This document shows, in pieces, positions 11,565 to 19,646 of a stretch of DNA of 44,853 bases (positions are counted from its first letter, which is position 1; the number at the start of each line of letters is the position of its first letter). The DNA is taken from contig DYRQ01000007.1 in NCBI GenBank assembly GCA_020718645.1, positions 1 through 44,853 of the forward strand, given 5' to 3'. Source of the stretch: Verrucomicrobium spinosum (GTDB taxonomy: Bacteria; Verrucomicrobiota; Verrucomicrobiia; JADLBR01; JAIBCM01). A model generated the notes under the pieces. It had not been told where the DNA came from, did not search any database, and saw only the letters and a program-made list of their open reading frames with translations. The position numbers and the translations under genes were made by a program.

Positions 11565-11744
11565 AACCCAGATTTTGCATTAGACACCATGTTTTCTACT
11601 GATGCAGAGCTAAAAACACCCGAAACATCATTACCCATTTGGTGAATATAACACATTGATTAAGAAACGAATCAGGGTTTTGATTTCTAATGCTTTGCAT
11701 TAGAAACTGAAGAACGCAGCCCTTCCTAATGCAAAATCTGGGTT
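11565..11744. mobile_element. MITE-like 180-bp element with 19-bp terminal inverted repeats
   Basis: Left end AACCCAGATTTTGCATTAG (11565-11583) and right end CTAATGCAAAATCTGGGTT (11726-11744) are perfect 19-bp inverted repeats. The inside is non-coding and holds a perfect 10-bp hairpin, TTTCTAATGC (11684-11693) and GCATTAGAAA (11697-11706), that reuses the GCATTAG core of the ends. The left 57 bp recur at 44797-44853 with a single difference (G to A at 11591 versus 44823). The last 15 bp recur at 1-15. Flanking sequences differ in all copies. This is the pattern of a small non-autonomous transposable element; no transposase is present. I see no certain target duplication: a TTA precedes both left ends. 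Confidence 0.8.
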
Positions 11745-11808
11745 AAAAAGTGAAGTCAAAAAGGGTTCTTTTCACTCGGACAGCCTACTTCTAACTGCGG
11801 AATTTAGG

Positions 11809-12076
11809 ATCAATAAGAGTGGACGGGGCGACACGCGAATTGGAGGCGATGCCATAGACCACAAATGGGAGCAGCCTGCGCCTTGCAGCTACCCGCCTCA
11901 CACTATTCCCGGTTTCAGGCTAAATCTTTATCCCCGTCTCTCTACTCTACAGAGATCCGCAGCGAAAAATTTCTCCCTTTTGAAAATCCTGTCAGAAAAT
12001 CGGCAGCAGAATAGTGGGGGCTGGAGGAAGGTGCTAGGAACGGGGATCCAGCGACGGAGTCATGGCAGCTTTGCGC
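11809..12076. other. Intergenic segment between the repeats and the epimerase gene
   Basis: No gene or RNA that I can support. This is the 3' side of both rpoD (+) and the epimerase operon (-), so transcripts converge here. I found no strong rho-independent terminator for either. Composition is similar to the surroundings. Confidence 0.3.
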
Positions 12077-13126
12077 TCAGGCGAGTTGAGGTAGGCCAGC
12101 AGGTAGTTCGCAGGCATACCAGTTCAAAGCTTCCCGCAGCCCGGTGGCGAGATCGTGAGTTGGGCAATAACCTAACTCGCTCACGGCTTTGGAGATGTCG
12201 GCCAAGGAGTGCCGCACATCGCCTGCGCGAAAATCTTTGTAGGTGGGGCGCAAGGCAGCAATATCAGGGCGGCTTTCGCCGAGGATGTGTGTGAGGGCGG
12301 AGAAGAGCGTATTGAGCGAAGTGCGGTCATGCACGGCTACATTATAAACCGTGGAATGGCGATCGGGCATGGGTGTGCAGGCAGCCAGCAAGTTGGCCTG
12401 CACCACATTGGCGATATAGGTGAAATCGCGGCTGGTTTCTCCATCGCCGTAGATTTCCGGGGATTCCGTTCGCAGTAAGAGCGCAACCCATTTTGGAATG
12501 ACAGCAGCGTAGGGTCCTGCCGGATCTTGGCGCGCTCCAAAGACATTGAAGTAGCGGAGTCCCGCTAGGGAGATGGGGTAGCAGTTGGCAAAGGCGTCAG
12601 CGTAGATTTCATCCACCCGTTTGCTGGCGGCGTAGGGGGAGAGGGGGCGTCCGATGACGGACTCTTTTTTTGGGAGGTCGGGCGAGTCTCCATACACCGA
12701 GCTGCTCGAGGCATAGACCATGCGTTTGACGCCGGCTTGGACGGCGGCGTGGAGCATGTGGACGAAGCCTGTGGCATTGGCTGCATGGGTGTTGAGTGGT
12801 GTGGCGATAGAACGGGGCACAGACCCGAGAGCAGCTTGGTGGAGGATAAAATCCACGCCTTGGCAGGTGGTGCTGCAGGTGTCGGCATCTGTGATAGAGC
12901 CTTCGACAAACTCGAAGCGTGTCCAAGCCTCCTCGCCAACCATGCGCCGAACATCATCGAGGTTGCGGCGGTGTCCTGTGGCGAAGTTATCCAAGGCCCG
13001 GACCCTTTGCCCGAGGGAAAGGAGTTGCTGCGTGAGGTGCGAGCCGATAAAGCCAGCGGCACCTGTGACCAGCCACTGTTTTGGGGAGTGACGCAGGGAA
13101 TCGCAGAGTTGCTCGTAGGCGGTCAT
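12077..13126 (-). CDS. NAD-dependent nucleotide-sugar epimerase (WbpP/GalE family)
   Basis: Extended short-chain dehydrogenase of 349 residues. It probably interconverts the C4 configuration of a UDP-N-acetylhexosamine or hexuronic acid for surface polysaccharide. The N-terminal Rossmann motif is TGAAGFIGSH (21-30). LDNFATGHRRNL (45-56) is characteristic of the WbpP/TviC-type UDP-GlcNAc 4-epimerases. The catalytic set is Ser141-143 with Tyr165 and Lys169 in SPYAASK. Its ATG overlaps the stop of the upstream aminotransferase by 4 bp, so the two probably act in one nucleotide-sugar pathway. Substrate is inferred from motif resemblance only. Confidence 0.9.
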   Translation of the reverse strand: MTAYEQLCDSLRHSPKQWLVTGAAGFIGSHLTQQLLSLGQRVRALDNFATGHRRNLDDVRRMVGEEAWTRFEFVEGSITDADTCSTTCQGVDFILHQAALGSVPRSIATPLNTHAANATGFVHMLHAAVQAGVKRMVYASSSSVYGDSPDLPKKESVIGRPLSPYAASKRVDEIYADAFANCYPISLAGLRYFNVFGARQDPAGPYAAVIPKWVALLLRTESPEIYGDGETSRDFTYIANVVQANLLAACTPMPDRHSTVYNVAVHDRTSLNTLFSALTHILGESRPDIAALRPTYKDFRAGDVRHSLADISKAVSELGYCPTHDLATGLREALNWYACELPAGLPQLA

Positions 13127-14298
13127 GTGAAAAAGGCGCGAATAGCAGCAACAACTTCCGCGAGTTCATCGCGGGTCAGTTCAGGGAAAATGGGTAGGCT
13201 CACGCACTCGGCGGCAGCCGTCTCGGAGTGAGGTAGCGAGAGTTGACCCACAATGTCAGCAAAGCACTCCTGCTGGTGTAAGGGGAGCGGGTAATAAATT
13301 TCAGTAGCTATGCCACGAGCTTGGAGGAATTCGCGGAAGGCATCGCGCTTGCCGCCCTTGATGCGCAGGGTGAACTGATTCCAGATATGGTCGTTGTCGG
13401 GGAGACTGAAAGGCAGGAGCATGCGGGCGTCTGGGCAGTCGTTGGAAAAGCCGCAGTTGCACGCCAGACAAGCGTCGGCATTGAGTGCTGCGCCGGGTAT
13501 TTCTAGGAGTTCAGACAAGTAGAAATCGGCGTTTTTTTTGCGGTTGGCGCAGTAGGCGGGGAGGTGGGGGAGTTTAGCTCGGAGCAGCGCGGCTTGGAGG
13601 GCGTCCATGCGGAAATTGGCGCCGATCATGGGGTGGAAGTATTTTGGTTTCATCCCATGCACACGCAAGACGCGGGCGCGTTCGGCATGGACATCGTTGT
13701 TGGTGACCAGTAGGCCAGCATCGCCGAAACCGCCGAGATTTTTGGATGGGAAAAAGCTGTAGGCTCCGAAATCTCCGATGGTGCCGGCTTGGGTTCCCCG
13801 GTAAGAGGCACCGAAGGCTTGGGCGGCGTCTTCGATGATATGGAGGTCATGTTTGCGAGATAGGGCCGAGAGCTTATCCATCTCGCAGGTTTGTCCGAAG
13901 AGGTGGACAGGGATGATGGCGCGGGTGGCAGGGGAGATGCGTTTTTCGACATCGGTGGGATCCATGCCAAAGCAGACGGGGCAGATGTCGCAAAACACGG
14001 GGGTGGCACCTGTGCGAGCCACGCAACCGGCGGTGGCGAAGAAAGTGAAGCTGGGGCAGATGACCTCATCGCCCGGGCCGATGCCAATAGACATGAGCGC
14101 TAGCAAGATGGCGTCAGTGCCGGAGGAGACTGATATGGCGTGCCGCACACCGAGGAATTGGGCACACTCTTTTTCGAAGGTCTCGATTTCCGGGCCGAGG
14201 ATAAAGTGTCCCGATTGGAGCGCCCGGCTCCACGCGGCATCGAGATCGTTTTTCAGGGACGCGTTCTGGCGTTTGAGGTCGAGCAATGGCACTGGCAT
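13123..14298 (-). CDS. DegT/DnrJ/EryC1/StrS-family sugar aminotransferase
   Basis: PLP-dependent aminotransferase of the family that aminates nucleotide keto-sugars. 391 residues. The PLP lysine is Lys186 in SFFPSKNLGGFGDAG, with Asp157 in IEDAAQAFGA and the usual SVSSGTDAI start of the cofactor pocket. Between residues about 272 and 300 it has an unusual stretch with four cysteines (Cys277, 280, 282, 288; pattern C-x2-C-x-C-x5-C) just before the conserved HIWNQF substrate segment. It could bind metal or just be a loop. The gene follows the pseudopilin by 58 bp and overlaps the epimerase by 4 bp. Some family members are 3,4-ketoisomerase partners or dehydratases, but Lys186 favours true transamination. 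Confidence 0.92.
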   Translation of the reverse strand: MPVPLLDLKRQNASLKNDLDAAWSRALQSGHFILGPEIETFEKECAQFLGVRHAISVSSGTDAILLALMSIGIGPGDEVICPSFTFFATAGCVARTGATPVFCDICPVCFGMDPTDVEKRISPATRAIIPVHLFGQTCEMDKLSALSRKHDLHIIEDAAQAFGASYRGTQAGTIGDFGAYSFFPSKNLGGFGDAGLLVTNNDVHAERARVLRVHGMKPKYFHPMIGANFRMDALQAALLRAKLPHLPAYCANRKKNADFYLSELLEIPGAALNADACLACNCGFSNDCPDARMLLPFSLPDNDHIWNQFTLRIKGGKRDAFREFLQARGIATEIYYPLPLHQQECFADIVGQLSLPHSETAAAECVSLPIFPELTRDELAEVVAAIRAFFT

Positions 14299-14356
14299 AT
14301 CCTTGATCCCTAGCAGCCTGAGTGCTGTGAGACTAGGGGAAAATCGCAGAGGTTAT

Positions 14357-14836
14357 TTACTCGTCCTGTTTTTCGAAGAAGACGCGACCGTTGGCCATGA
14401 TACAGAGGTTGCCGTAGAATACTTTTTCTGTGCTCATGAAGAGGTAGATTTCATCTTTATCTTCGGCGTAGAGGATGTCGTAAGCACCTGCGCCGCCAAA
14501 CATCCAGTTCGGTGGTGCTTTGCCAAATTCTGCCGACATGCCAGGGATATACCAAGTCCGTTTGGGGAGCCCATATTGCTCGAGCGTATTCATCCACCAC
14601 TGCATGCTGCTGGGGAAAGTAGATTTGGTGTTGGAAGAGTCCTGCTCGCGCACAAACTCCATGGTGGCGTCGTAGATTTTATGAGCCTGATTTATGGCGT
14701 TGAGCGAGAGCGTTTTTTGGCGTGCTTTGTGAATGGCAGGCACGGCAAAGGCGGAGATGATGGCGATGATCGAGAGCGTGACGAGAATCTCGACTAGGGT
14801 GAACGCGCGGCGGGTGTGTGGGCTAGTCAATGGCAT
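14357..14836 (-). CDS. Type II secretion/type IV pilus-like pseudopilin
   Basis: 159-residue prepilin-like protein. A short basic leader (MPLTSPHTRRA) is followed by FTLVEILVTLSIIAIISAFAVPAI, the hallmark N-methylation/transmembrane segment with Glu5 of the mature protein. The residue before the cleavage point is Ala11 rather than the usual Gly; Ala is sometimes accepted by prepilin peptidases. The C-terminal part has a small globular domain with WWMNTLEQYGLPKRTWYIPG, common in the large verrucomicrobial pseudopilin families. The gene overlaps lepB by 14 bp. Whether it builds a secretion pseudopilus or another surface fibre cannot be told, as no secretion ATPase is nearby. Confidence 0.9.
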   Translation of the reverse strand: MPLTSPHTRRAFTLVEILVTLSIIAIISAFAVPAIHKARQKTLSLNAINQAHKIYDATMEFVREQDSSNTKSTFPSSMQWWMNTLEQYGLPKRTWYIPGMSAEFGKAPPNWMFGGAGAYDILYAEDKDEIYLFMSTEKVFYGNLCIMANGRVFFEKQDE

Positions 14837-16013
14837 GGACGATCCTGTTCAGGGGATAATAGATGAAAGAGGCGCGCCCCACGAGATTGGGCAGAGGCAC
14901 GGGACCAAATTGACGGCTGTCCGCCGAGTTATAACTATTATCGCCCATAGCCCAATAAGTGAAGGGGGGAAGCTCGTAAGAATCTTCCGGAGAGCGGAGG
15001 TAGTTCATCACGCTCCCATCTTCTGAACCGTGACTGTAGCCTTTGTAACCGGGCAGGGCGGATTCCCAGACACGACGGATGGAGGGGTGGGTGGCTTCCG
15101 CGCCGTTGAGGAAGAGTTTGGGGGGCTGCACCTGCACGGTGCCCGGGCCATCAAATACACAGCGTTTGATGTAATATTGCGAGCCCTCGGAGGTGTCGCG
15201 CTGGAGTAAGTTGCGCGAGGTCATGAGACCCATGGTGCGAAAGACGAAAGGCTCGCCCGAAGTGGGTTTGGAGAAATGGTAAGCCATCTTATTGACGAAC
15301 AAGTGGTCGCCAGTATCCACCTGAAAACGGAGATGGATCGCCTCTGGTGCAGGCGAGCCCAGATAGCGAGGGATGCCCGCAGCCTGAAGGATGGCGGCAC
15401 TGTCAGCTTCGGTGCGAAAACTTTTTGTCAAGTGGTCGTCGCCGTGGCGAAAATGGAGGTCGAGGGTCTGGAAGAGAAAAAAGCCTGAGCGTTTTTCCCC
15501 GAGGAAAATAGCGCCAGCCGGCAGATCGAGTGTATGGTGGGTGCGTCCGCAGGTGATCCTCTCCCAGAGCGCCGCAGGAGCGGAAGGCATCGGTGTCTCC
15601 GGTGGTAGAGGGGTCAACACCACGCCACGCAGTGAGGGGAACATGGAATTGGTGGGGATTTTGAAAGGTTGTAAAAAATAACTGCGAATGCCGATGGCCA
15701 CGATGAGAGCGACCAGCACGACATCTACATTTTCGGCGAGCGTGGCGTATTTTTTTTCAGGAAAAGTTCTGCTGTAAAATGAGCGAACTTCTTCGAGCAA
15801 ACCTTTTTCCTCCTGCGTCAGAGGCGCGCTGATGGCGCAGAGTCTTTTCCAGAGCGGGGTCTTCTTTTTAAGGGAGTGCAGCGAGTCAGCGAGGCGTGCA
15901 GAGAGGCTGTCGAGGCGGGTGAGGTTCTCTGGGGAGATGCGGTCTTTTTCGTGGTGGCGAGCCTTGGTAAAAGCAGCGAGGGCATCGGCCAGTTCTGTCA
16001 GTCCCGAGGGCAT
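14823..16013 (-). CDS. lepB: Signal peptidase I with large insert
   Basis: Membrane-bound leader peptidase that removes signal peptides on the periplasmic side. 396 residues. About 95 N-terminal residues are charged and helical, then a transmembrane helix (VALIVAIGIRSYF, about 101-113). Box B is PTNSMFPSL with nucleophile Ser123. Box D is YYIKRCVFDGPG with general base Lys283. Box E is AMGDNSYNSADSRQFGPV near 345. Ser and Lys are 160 residues apart, against about 55 in E. coli, so a roughly 100-residue insert sits between them. The start lies 7 bp after lepA, the classical lepA-lepB pairing. Confidence 0.95.
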   Translation of the reverse strand: MPSGLTELADALAAFTKARHHEKDRISPENLTRLDSLSARLADSLHSLKKKTPLWKRLCAISAPLTQEEKGLLEEVRSFYSRTFPEKKYATLAENVDVVLVALIVAIGIRSYFLQPFKIPTNSMFPSLRGVVLTPLPPETPMPSAPAALWERITCGRTHHTLDLPAGAIFLGEKRSGFFLFQTLDLHFRHGDDHLTKSFRTEADSAAILQAAGIPRYLGSPAPEAIHLRFQVDTGDHLFVNKMAYHFSKPTSGEPFVFRTMGLMTSRNLLQRDTSEGSQYYIKRCVFDGPGTVQVQPPKLFLNGAEATHPSIRRVWESALPGYKGYSHGSEDGSVMNYLRSPEDSYELPPFTYWAMGDNSYNSADSRQFGPVPLPNLVGRASFIYYPLNRIVHAID

Positions 16014-16020
16014 GGCGGTA

Positions 16021-17814
16021 TCAGGATTTGAGGACTTCGATGAAGGCTTCCTGCGGGATATTGACCTTGCCGATCTGTTTCATGCGCTTTTTACCTTCCT
16101 TCTGTTTGTCCCAGAGCTTGCGTTTGCGTGTGATGTCGCCGCCGTAGCATTTGGCAGTCACATTTTTTCCCATGGCCTTGACGGTTTCGCGGGCGATAAT
16201 TTTGCCGCCGATAGCGGCTTGGATAGGGATGGGGAAGAGCTGGGGTGGGATGATATCCTTGAGCTTCTCCGTGAGTTGGCGACCCCGGTAGGGGGCTTTG
16301 TCGCGGTGCACAATACTGGAGAAGGCATCCACGGGATCGCCGTTGACGAGCACATCCATTTTCACCAAGTCGCTGGGGCGGTAGGGGGTTGGCTCATAGT
16401 CCATGGAGCCGTAGCCACGGGTGAGGCTCTTGATGCGGTCATTGAAGTCCACGAGAATCTCGTTGAGCGGGATGTCGCAGGTGAGCATAACGCGCTGCGC
16501 ATCGAGGGACTCGGTCTGGGTGCAGACGCCGCGCTTTTCCATGACCAGTTGCATCATGTCGCCGATATTTACATTGGGAGCCATGATGAAAGCGCGCACC
16601 ATAGGTTCGTGAATTTCCTCGATCTGCGAGGGGTCAGGCAAGTCCACGGGGTTGCTTAGCTCGATGATTTCGCCGTTGGTCAAGAGGATCTGGTAAACGA
16701 CGCTGGGATAGGTGGCGATGATGTCCATCTCGTATTCGCGGCGCAGGCGTTCCTGCACGATTTCGAGATGAAGCAGGCCGAGGAAACCGCAGCGGAACCC
16801 GAATCCGAGAGCTACGGAAGTCTCGGGTTGGTAAACAAAAGCGCTGTCGTTGAGCTGGAGCTTGCCCATGGCAGCCTTGAGCCGTTCGAAGTCAGAGGTG
16901 ACAATGGGGTAGATGCCGCTGAACACCATGGGGCGCAGTTCTTGAAAACCAGCCAGAGGCTCGTCAGCCGGGTGTTGCGAATCCGTGATGGTATCGCCGA
17001 TTTTCACCTCGGCAGTGGTCTTGATGTTCGCCACGACATAGCCGCTGTATCCGGATTTGAGGCAGGTCTGCTTGATGGGTTTGGGCGTGAAGATGCCGAC
17101 CTCTTTGCACTCGTATTTCTCGCGGGTGCCCATCATCTGGATCATGGAGCCTGGGCGGAGTTCGCCGCTAAAAAGGCGGACATAAGTGACCACGCCTCGA
17201 TAAGTGTCGAAAACTGAGTCGAAGACCAAGGCGCGGAGGCGGGTGACTCCTTTGGGGTCAGGGTGGGGCAGGCGAGTTACGATGGCCTCGAGAATATCTT
17301 CGATGCCAATGCCCATTTTGGCGCTGCATGGGACGGCTTCTGAGGCAGGGATTTGGAGGATGTCCTCGATCTGTTTTTTGACGACATCCACATTGGCTGC
17401 CGGGAGGTCAATTTTATTGATGACAGGGATGATGGTCAGCTTCTGTTTAGCCGCGAGGTGAACATTGGCCACTGTCTGTGCCTCGACACCCTGCACGGCA
17501 TCCACGACTACGATGGCACCTTCGCATGCAGCGAGGCTGCGGGAGACCTCATAGCTGAAATCTACATGGCCCGGTGTATCAATGAGGTTGAGGCGGTAGG
17601 TTTTGCCGTCTTTGGCCTTGTAAGACATGGTGACAGGATGGGCTTTGATCGTGATGCCGCGCTCGCGCTCCAGATCCATGGAGTCCAATAATTGATCCTG
17701 CATGTCCCGGGTTTCCACGGTGCCTGTCATGTGCAGTAGGCGGTCCGAGAGCGTAGTTTTCCCGTGGTCAATATGCGCGATAATACAAAAATTTCTGATC
17801 AGTTCCAGTTCCAT
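16021..17814 (-). CDS. lepA: Elongation factor 4 (ribosomal back-translocase)
   Basis: Translational GTPase that remodels stalled or mistranslocated ribosomes. G1 [10 protein letters not shown]3 DTPGHVDF, G4 NKID and G5 SAKMG are all present. The LepA-specific C-terminus has [20 protein letters not shown] and ends in [10 protein letters not shown]. The frame extends eight codons upstream to a TTG at 17838, but ATG at 17814 starts with [16 protein letters not shown], the normal LepA beginning (597 residues), so I use it. It heads a minus-strand run lepA-lepB-pseudopilin-aminotransferase-epimerase with short gaps or overlaps. Its promoter should lie in the divergent 17815-17948 gap. Confidence 0.97.
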   Translation of the reverse strand: MELELIRNFCIIAHIDHGKTTLSDRLLHMTGTVETRDMQDQLLDSMDLERERGITIKAHPVTMSYKAKDGKTYRLNLIDTPGHVDFSYEVSRSLAACEGAIVVVDAVQGVEAQTVANVHLAAKQKLTIIPVINKIDLPAANVDVVKKQIEDILQIPASEAVPCSAKMGIGIEDILEAIVTRLPHPDPKGVTRLRALVFDSVFDTYRGVVTYVRLFSGELRPGSMIQMMGTREKYECKEVGIFTPKPIKQTCLKSGYSGYVVANIKTTAEVKIGDTITDSQHPADEPLAGFQELRPMVFSGIYPIVTSDFERLKAAMGKLQLNDSAFVYQPETSVALGFGFRCGFLGLLHLEIVQERLRREYEMDIIATYPSVVYQILLTNGEIIELSNPVDLPDPSQIEEIHEPMVRAFIMAPNVNIGDMMQLVMEKRGVCTQTESLDAQRVMLTCDIPLNEILVDFNDRIKSLTRGYGSMDYEPTPYRPSDLVKMDVLVNGDPVDAFSSIVHRDKAPYRGRQLTEKLKDIIPPQLFPIPIQAAIGGKIIARETVKAMGKNVTAKCYGGDITRKRKLWDKQKEGKKRMKQIGKVNIPQEAFIEVLKS

Positions 17815-17948
17815 GAAGATAAGGGGACAACCTAGCAAACCCAGAAGGCTTGGCGAGAAGAATTAACAAAACGGGCGCGGGTGCGGCCTGTAAGTAAAGC
17901 TGCTATCTTGAGTGTTGTGAGTAAAATGATTGAAAAAGAGACCGCTCA

Positions 17949-18758
17949 ATGCACAATGCCAGCATGAAACAAGGTGACGGCGACAGCAGTGGGAATTTCG
18001 AAAGGCAAATGACTCGCGGACAATTCCTCAAAATGGGTGCAGCTCTGGTTGCTGCGCCTTGGTTGACACAGGCTTGGGCGCAGGAGTCACCTGCCGTGAT
18101 GCCGACCCCCGAGCGTGGTGATTCTTTGGACGGCCTTGCTATGGATCAGGCCGAGAAATCAGGGGCGCCATTTTTGTTGCGCGGAACGCGTGAGACGAAA
18201 AAAGTGGCGGTGACTTTCGATGATGGTCCAACTCCCGCGGTGACGGAGCAAGTGCTGGCTGCTTTGGAAAAATACAATGCCAAAGCCACATTTTTTATGA
18301 TTGGCCGCAGGATCAAAGAATTCCCGAGCATTGCCAAAAAAGTGCTGGCAGCCGGACACGAACCCGCCAATCATTCTTACACACACCCGACGCTCGGGAC
18401 GCTGCCCAAGGAGCGAGTCGAGCAAGAGCTGCAACTCACACAGCAGATCATGCTCGAGTCTCTCGGAGTCACCCCACGGTGGTTCCGTCCCCCTTATGGC
18501 TCGTTTAAATCCTCCCAGATGTCCATTGCGCATGCGCAGAAGCTGGGCGTGGTGATCTGGTCGGTGGATCCCCGAGATTGGTCCCGTCCGGGTGTGGATG
18601 TGATCACCGATCGTATTTTGCGCGGCACCTCTGGCGGAGACATTGTCCTGTGCCATGATCTGCACGCCCAGACAGGCCAGGCAGCCGAGCGTATCATCGG
18701 TGGGTTGGTGGAGCGGGGTTTGCAGCCTGTGACGCTATCTGAGCTGATATTGAGTTGA
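17949..18758 (+). CDS. Exported polysaccharide deacetylase (NodB domain, CE4)
   Basis: Metal-dependent deacetylase of N- or O-acetylated polysaccharide, acting outside the cytoplasm. 269 residues. The signal region holds TRGQFLKMGAALVAAPW, like a Tat motif in which the second Arg is Gly, and ends AWAQE. NodB motifs are complete: TFDDGP (Asp91, Asp92), the metal histidines His142 and His146 in NHSYTHPTLG, RPPYG (180-184), WSVDPRDW and the final CHDLH. AAGAG lies about 8 nt before the ATG. The next gene begins 3 bp after the stop, placing it in an operon with a terpene synthase, an acyltransferase and a glycosyltransferase. The natural substrate is unknown. Confidence 0.92.
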   Translation: MHNASMKQGDGDSSGNFERQMTRGQFLKMGAALVAAPWLTQAWAQESPAVMPTPERGDSLDGLAMDQAEKSGAPFLLRGTRETKKVAVTFDDGPTPAVTEQVLAALEKYNAKATFFMIGRRIKEFPSIAKKVLAAGHEPANHSYTHPTLGTLPKERVEQELQLTQQIMLESLGVTPRWFRPPYGSFKSSQMSIAHAQKLGVVIWSVDPRDWSRPGVDVITDRILRGTSGGDIVLCHDLHAQTGQAAERIIGGLVERGLQPVTLSELILS

Positions 18759-18761
18759 TGC

Positions 18762-19646
18762 ATGGAGCTGGATAAAAGTTTTTGCGCGGCTGCAAGGGTG
18801 GTGCAACACCATGCCAAAAGCTTTTATTTTTCCTCTTTTCCTCTGCCCGCGGCCAAACGCCGTGCCGCTTATGCTGTCTATGCTTTCTGCCGTCACTGCG
18901 ATGATGTGGTAGATCGGGCTGAAGGAGCTAGCGAAGCTTCTGCGGCTGCGTCCGAGTTAGGGGGGCTGTTGTCCAGTCTCTACCAAGGAGCTGCGCCGGC
19001 AAGTTTGCCTTGGGGCTTGGCTTTTTCAGAGACGGTGCATCGGTATGGTATTGAGCAACGCTTTTTTTCAGACCTGATTGAAGGGGTTCGCATGGATGCC
19101 CTGCCGGAAGTGCGGATCGCCAATTGGAGTGAACTCGAACGATACTGTTACCATGTCGCCTCGGTAGTAGGTTTAGCGATGGCGCCGATCCTGGGTATGT
19201 CTGATCCTGGTGCAGCTAAGCAGGCGGCAGATTTGGGCACGGCGATGCAGCTCACCAACATCCTGCGCGATGTGGTAGAGGATTTTGAGAACAGGCGTAT
19301 TTACCTGCCAGCAGACGAACTGGAGAGGGCGGGATTGCCGACAGAGAGTCTGCCAGATTTCGCTTCGTTGGAGTGGAAGCATTATGCCAAGCATTTCGTG
19401 GCGCGAGCCTCCAAATATTATGGGGCAGCGGAGTCCGGTATTCCGAGTTTAGCCAATGACGGTTCTCAGTATTGCGCTTGGTGCATGCGCTGGATCTATG
19501 CGGGTATTCTCGATCGTATCGAGGAGGCGGACTACGATGTCTCCGTGAGGCGCTCTGTGCCCATGCTCTCGAAAGTGGCACTGGCCATGAAAGCTTGGGC
19601 GTCTTGCCGGGCTAGTGTGCCTGTGGGAAGGTTGGTGCAGGCATGA
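18762..19646 (+). CDS. Squalene/phytoene synthase family protein (trans-isoprenyl head-to-head synthase)
   Basis: Condenses two prenyl diphosphates head to head. 294 residues, family length. The first Asp-rich motif is CDDVVDRAEG (about 46-55), and the second is ILRDVVEDFENRRIYLP (about 167-183). A YCYHVASVVGLAMAPILG helix is also diagnostic. C15 (squalene or dehydrosqualene, CrtM/HpnD-like) and C20 (phytoene, CrtB-like) specificity cannot be separated by eye. It starts 3 bp after the deacetylase and overlaps the acyltransferase by 4 bp. The acyltransferase and GT2 partners resemble the CrtO/CrtQ arrangement of staphyloxanthin-type C30 carotenoid pathways, so a CrtM-like role is my favoured inference. 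No desaturase or oxidase is nearby. Confidence 0.93.
   Translation: MELDKSFCAAARVVQHHAKSFYFSSFPLPAAKRRAAYAVYAFCRHCDDVVDRAEGASEASAAASELGGLLSSLYQGAAPASLPWGLAFSETVHRYGIEQRFFSDLIEGVRMDALPEVRIANWSELERYCYHVASVVGLAMAPILGMSDPGAAKQAADLGTAMQLTNILRDVVEDFENRRIYLPADELERAGLPTESLPDFASLEWKHYAKHFVARASKYYGAAESGIPSLANDGSQYCAWCMRWIYAGILDRIEEADYDVSVRRSVPMLSKVALAMKAWASCRASVPVGRLVQA

Larger units (their letters stand above)
11424..11808. repeat. Outer inverted repeat enclosing the 180-bp element
   Basis: CCTAAATTCCGCAGTT at 11424-11439 is repeated exactly as its reverse complement at 11793-11808, a perfect 16-bp pair 385 bp end to end. The left arm also makes a local hairpin: CCGCAGTTGGA at 11432-11442 pairs fully with TCCAACTGCGG at 11451-11461 across an 8-nt loop. 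The structure therefore carries three AACTGCGG units. The shape suggests a second, decayed mobile element or a foldback structure into which the 180-bp element inserted. No open reading frame lies inside. Confidence 0.7.

Noticed and set aside
11386-11870. Further outer inverted pairs (CCTATTTGTG and CGTCCAC with their complements)
   Set aside because: Spacing of the arms on the two sides differs by about 30 bp and the matches are 7-10 bp, so chance is likely.
11319-12076. CRISPR array or integron attachment site in the long gene-free region
   Set aside because: The repeats are inverted, nested and not regularly spaced; no spacers, no cas genes and no integrase are present.
17815-17838. TTG start extending LepA by eight residues
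   Set aside because: The extension is not part of the family; ATG at 17814 gives the standard LepA N-terminus.
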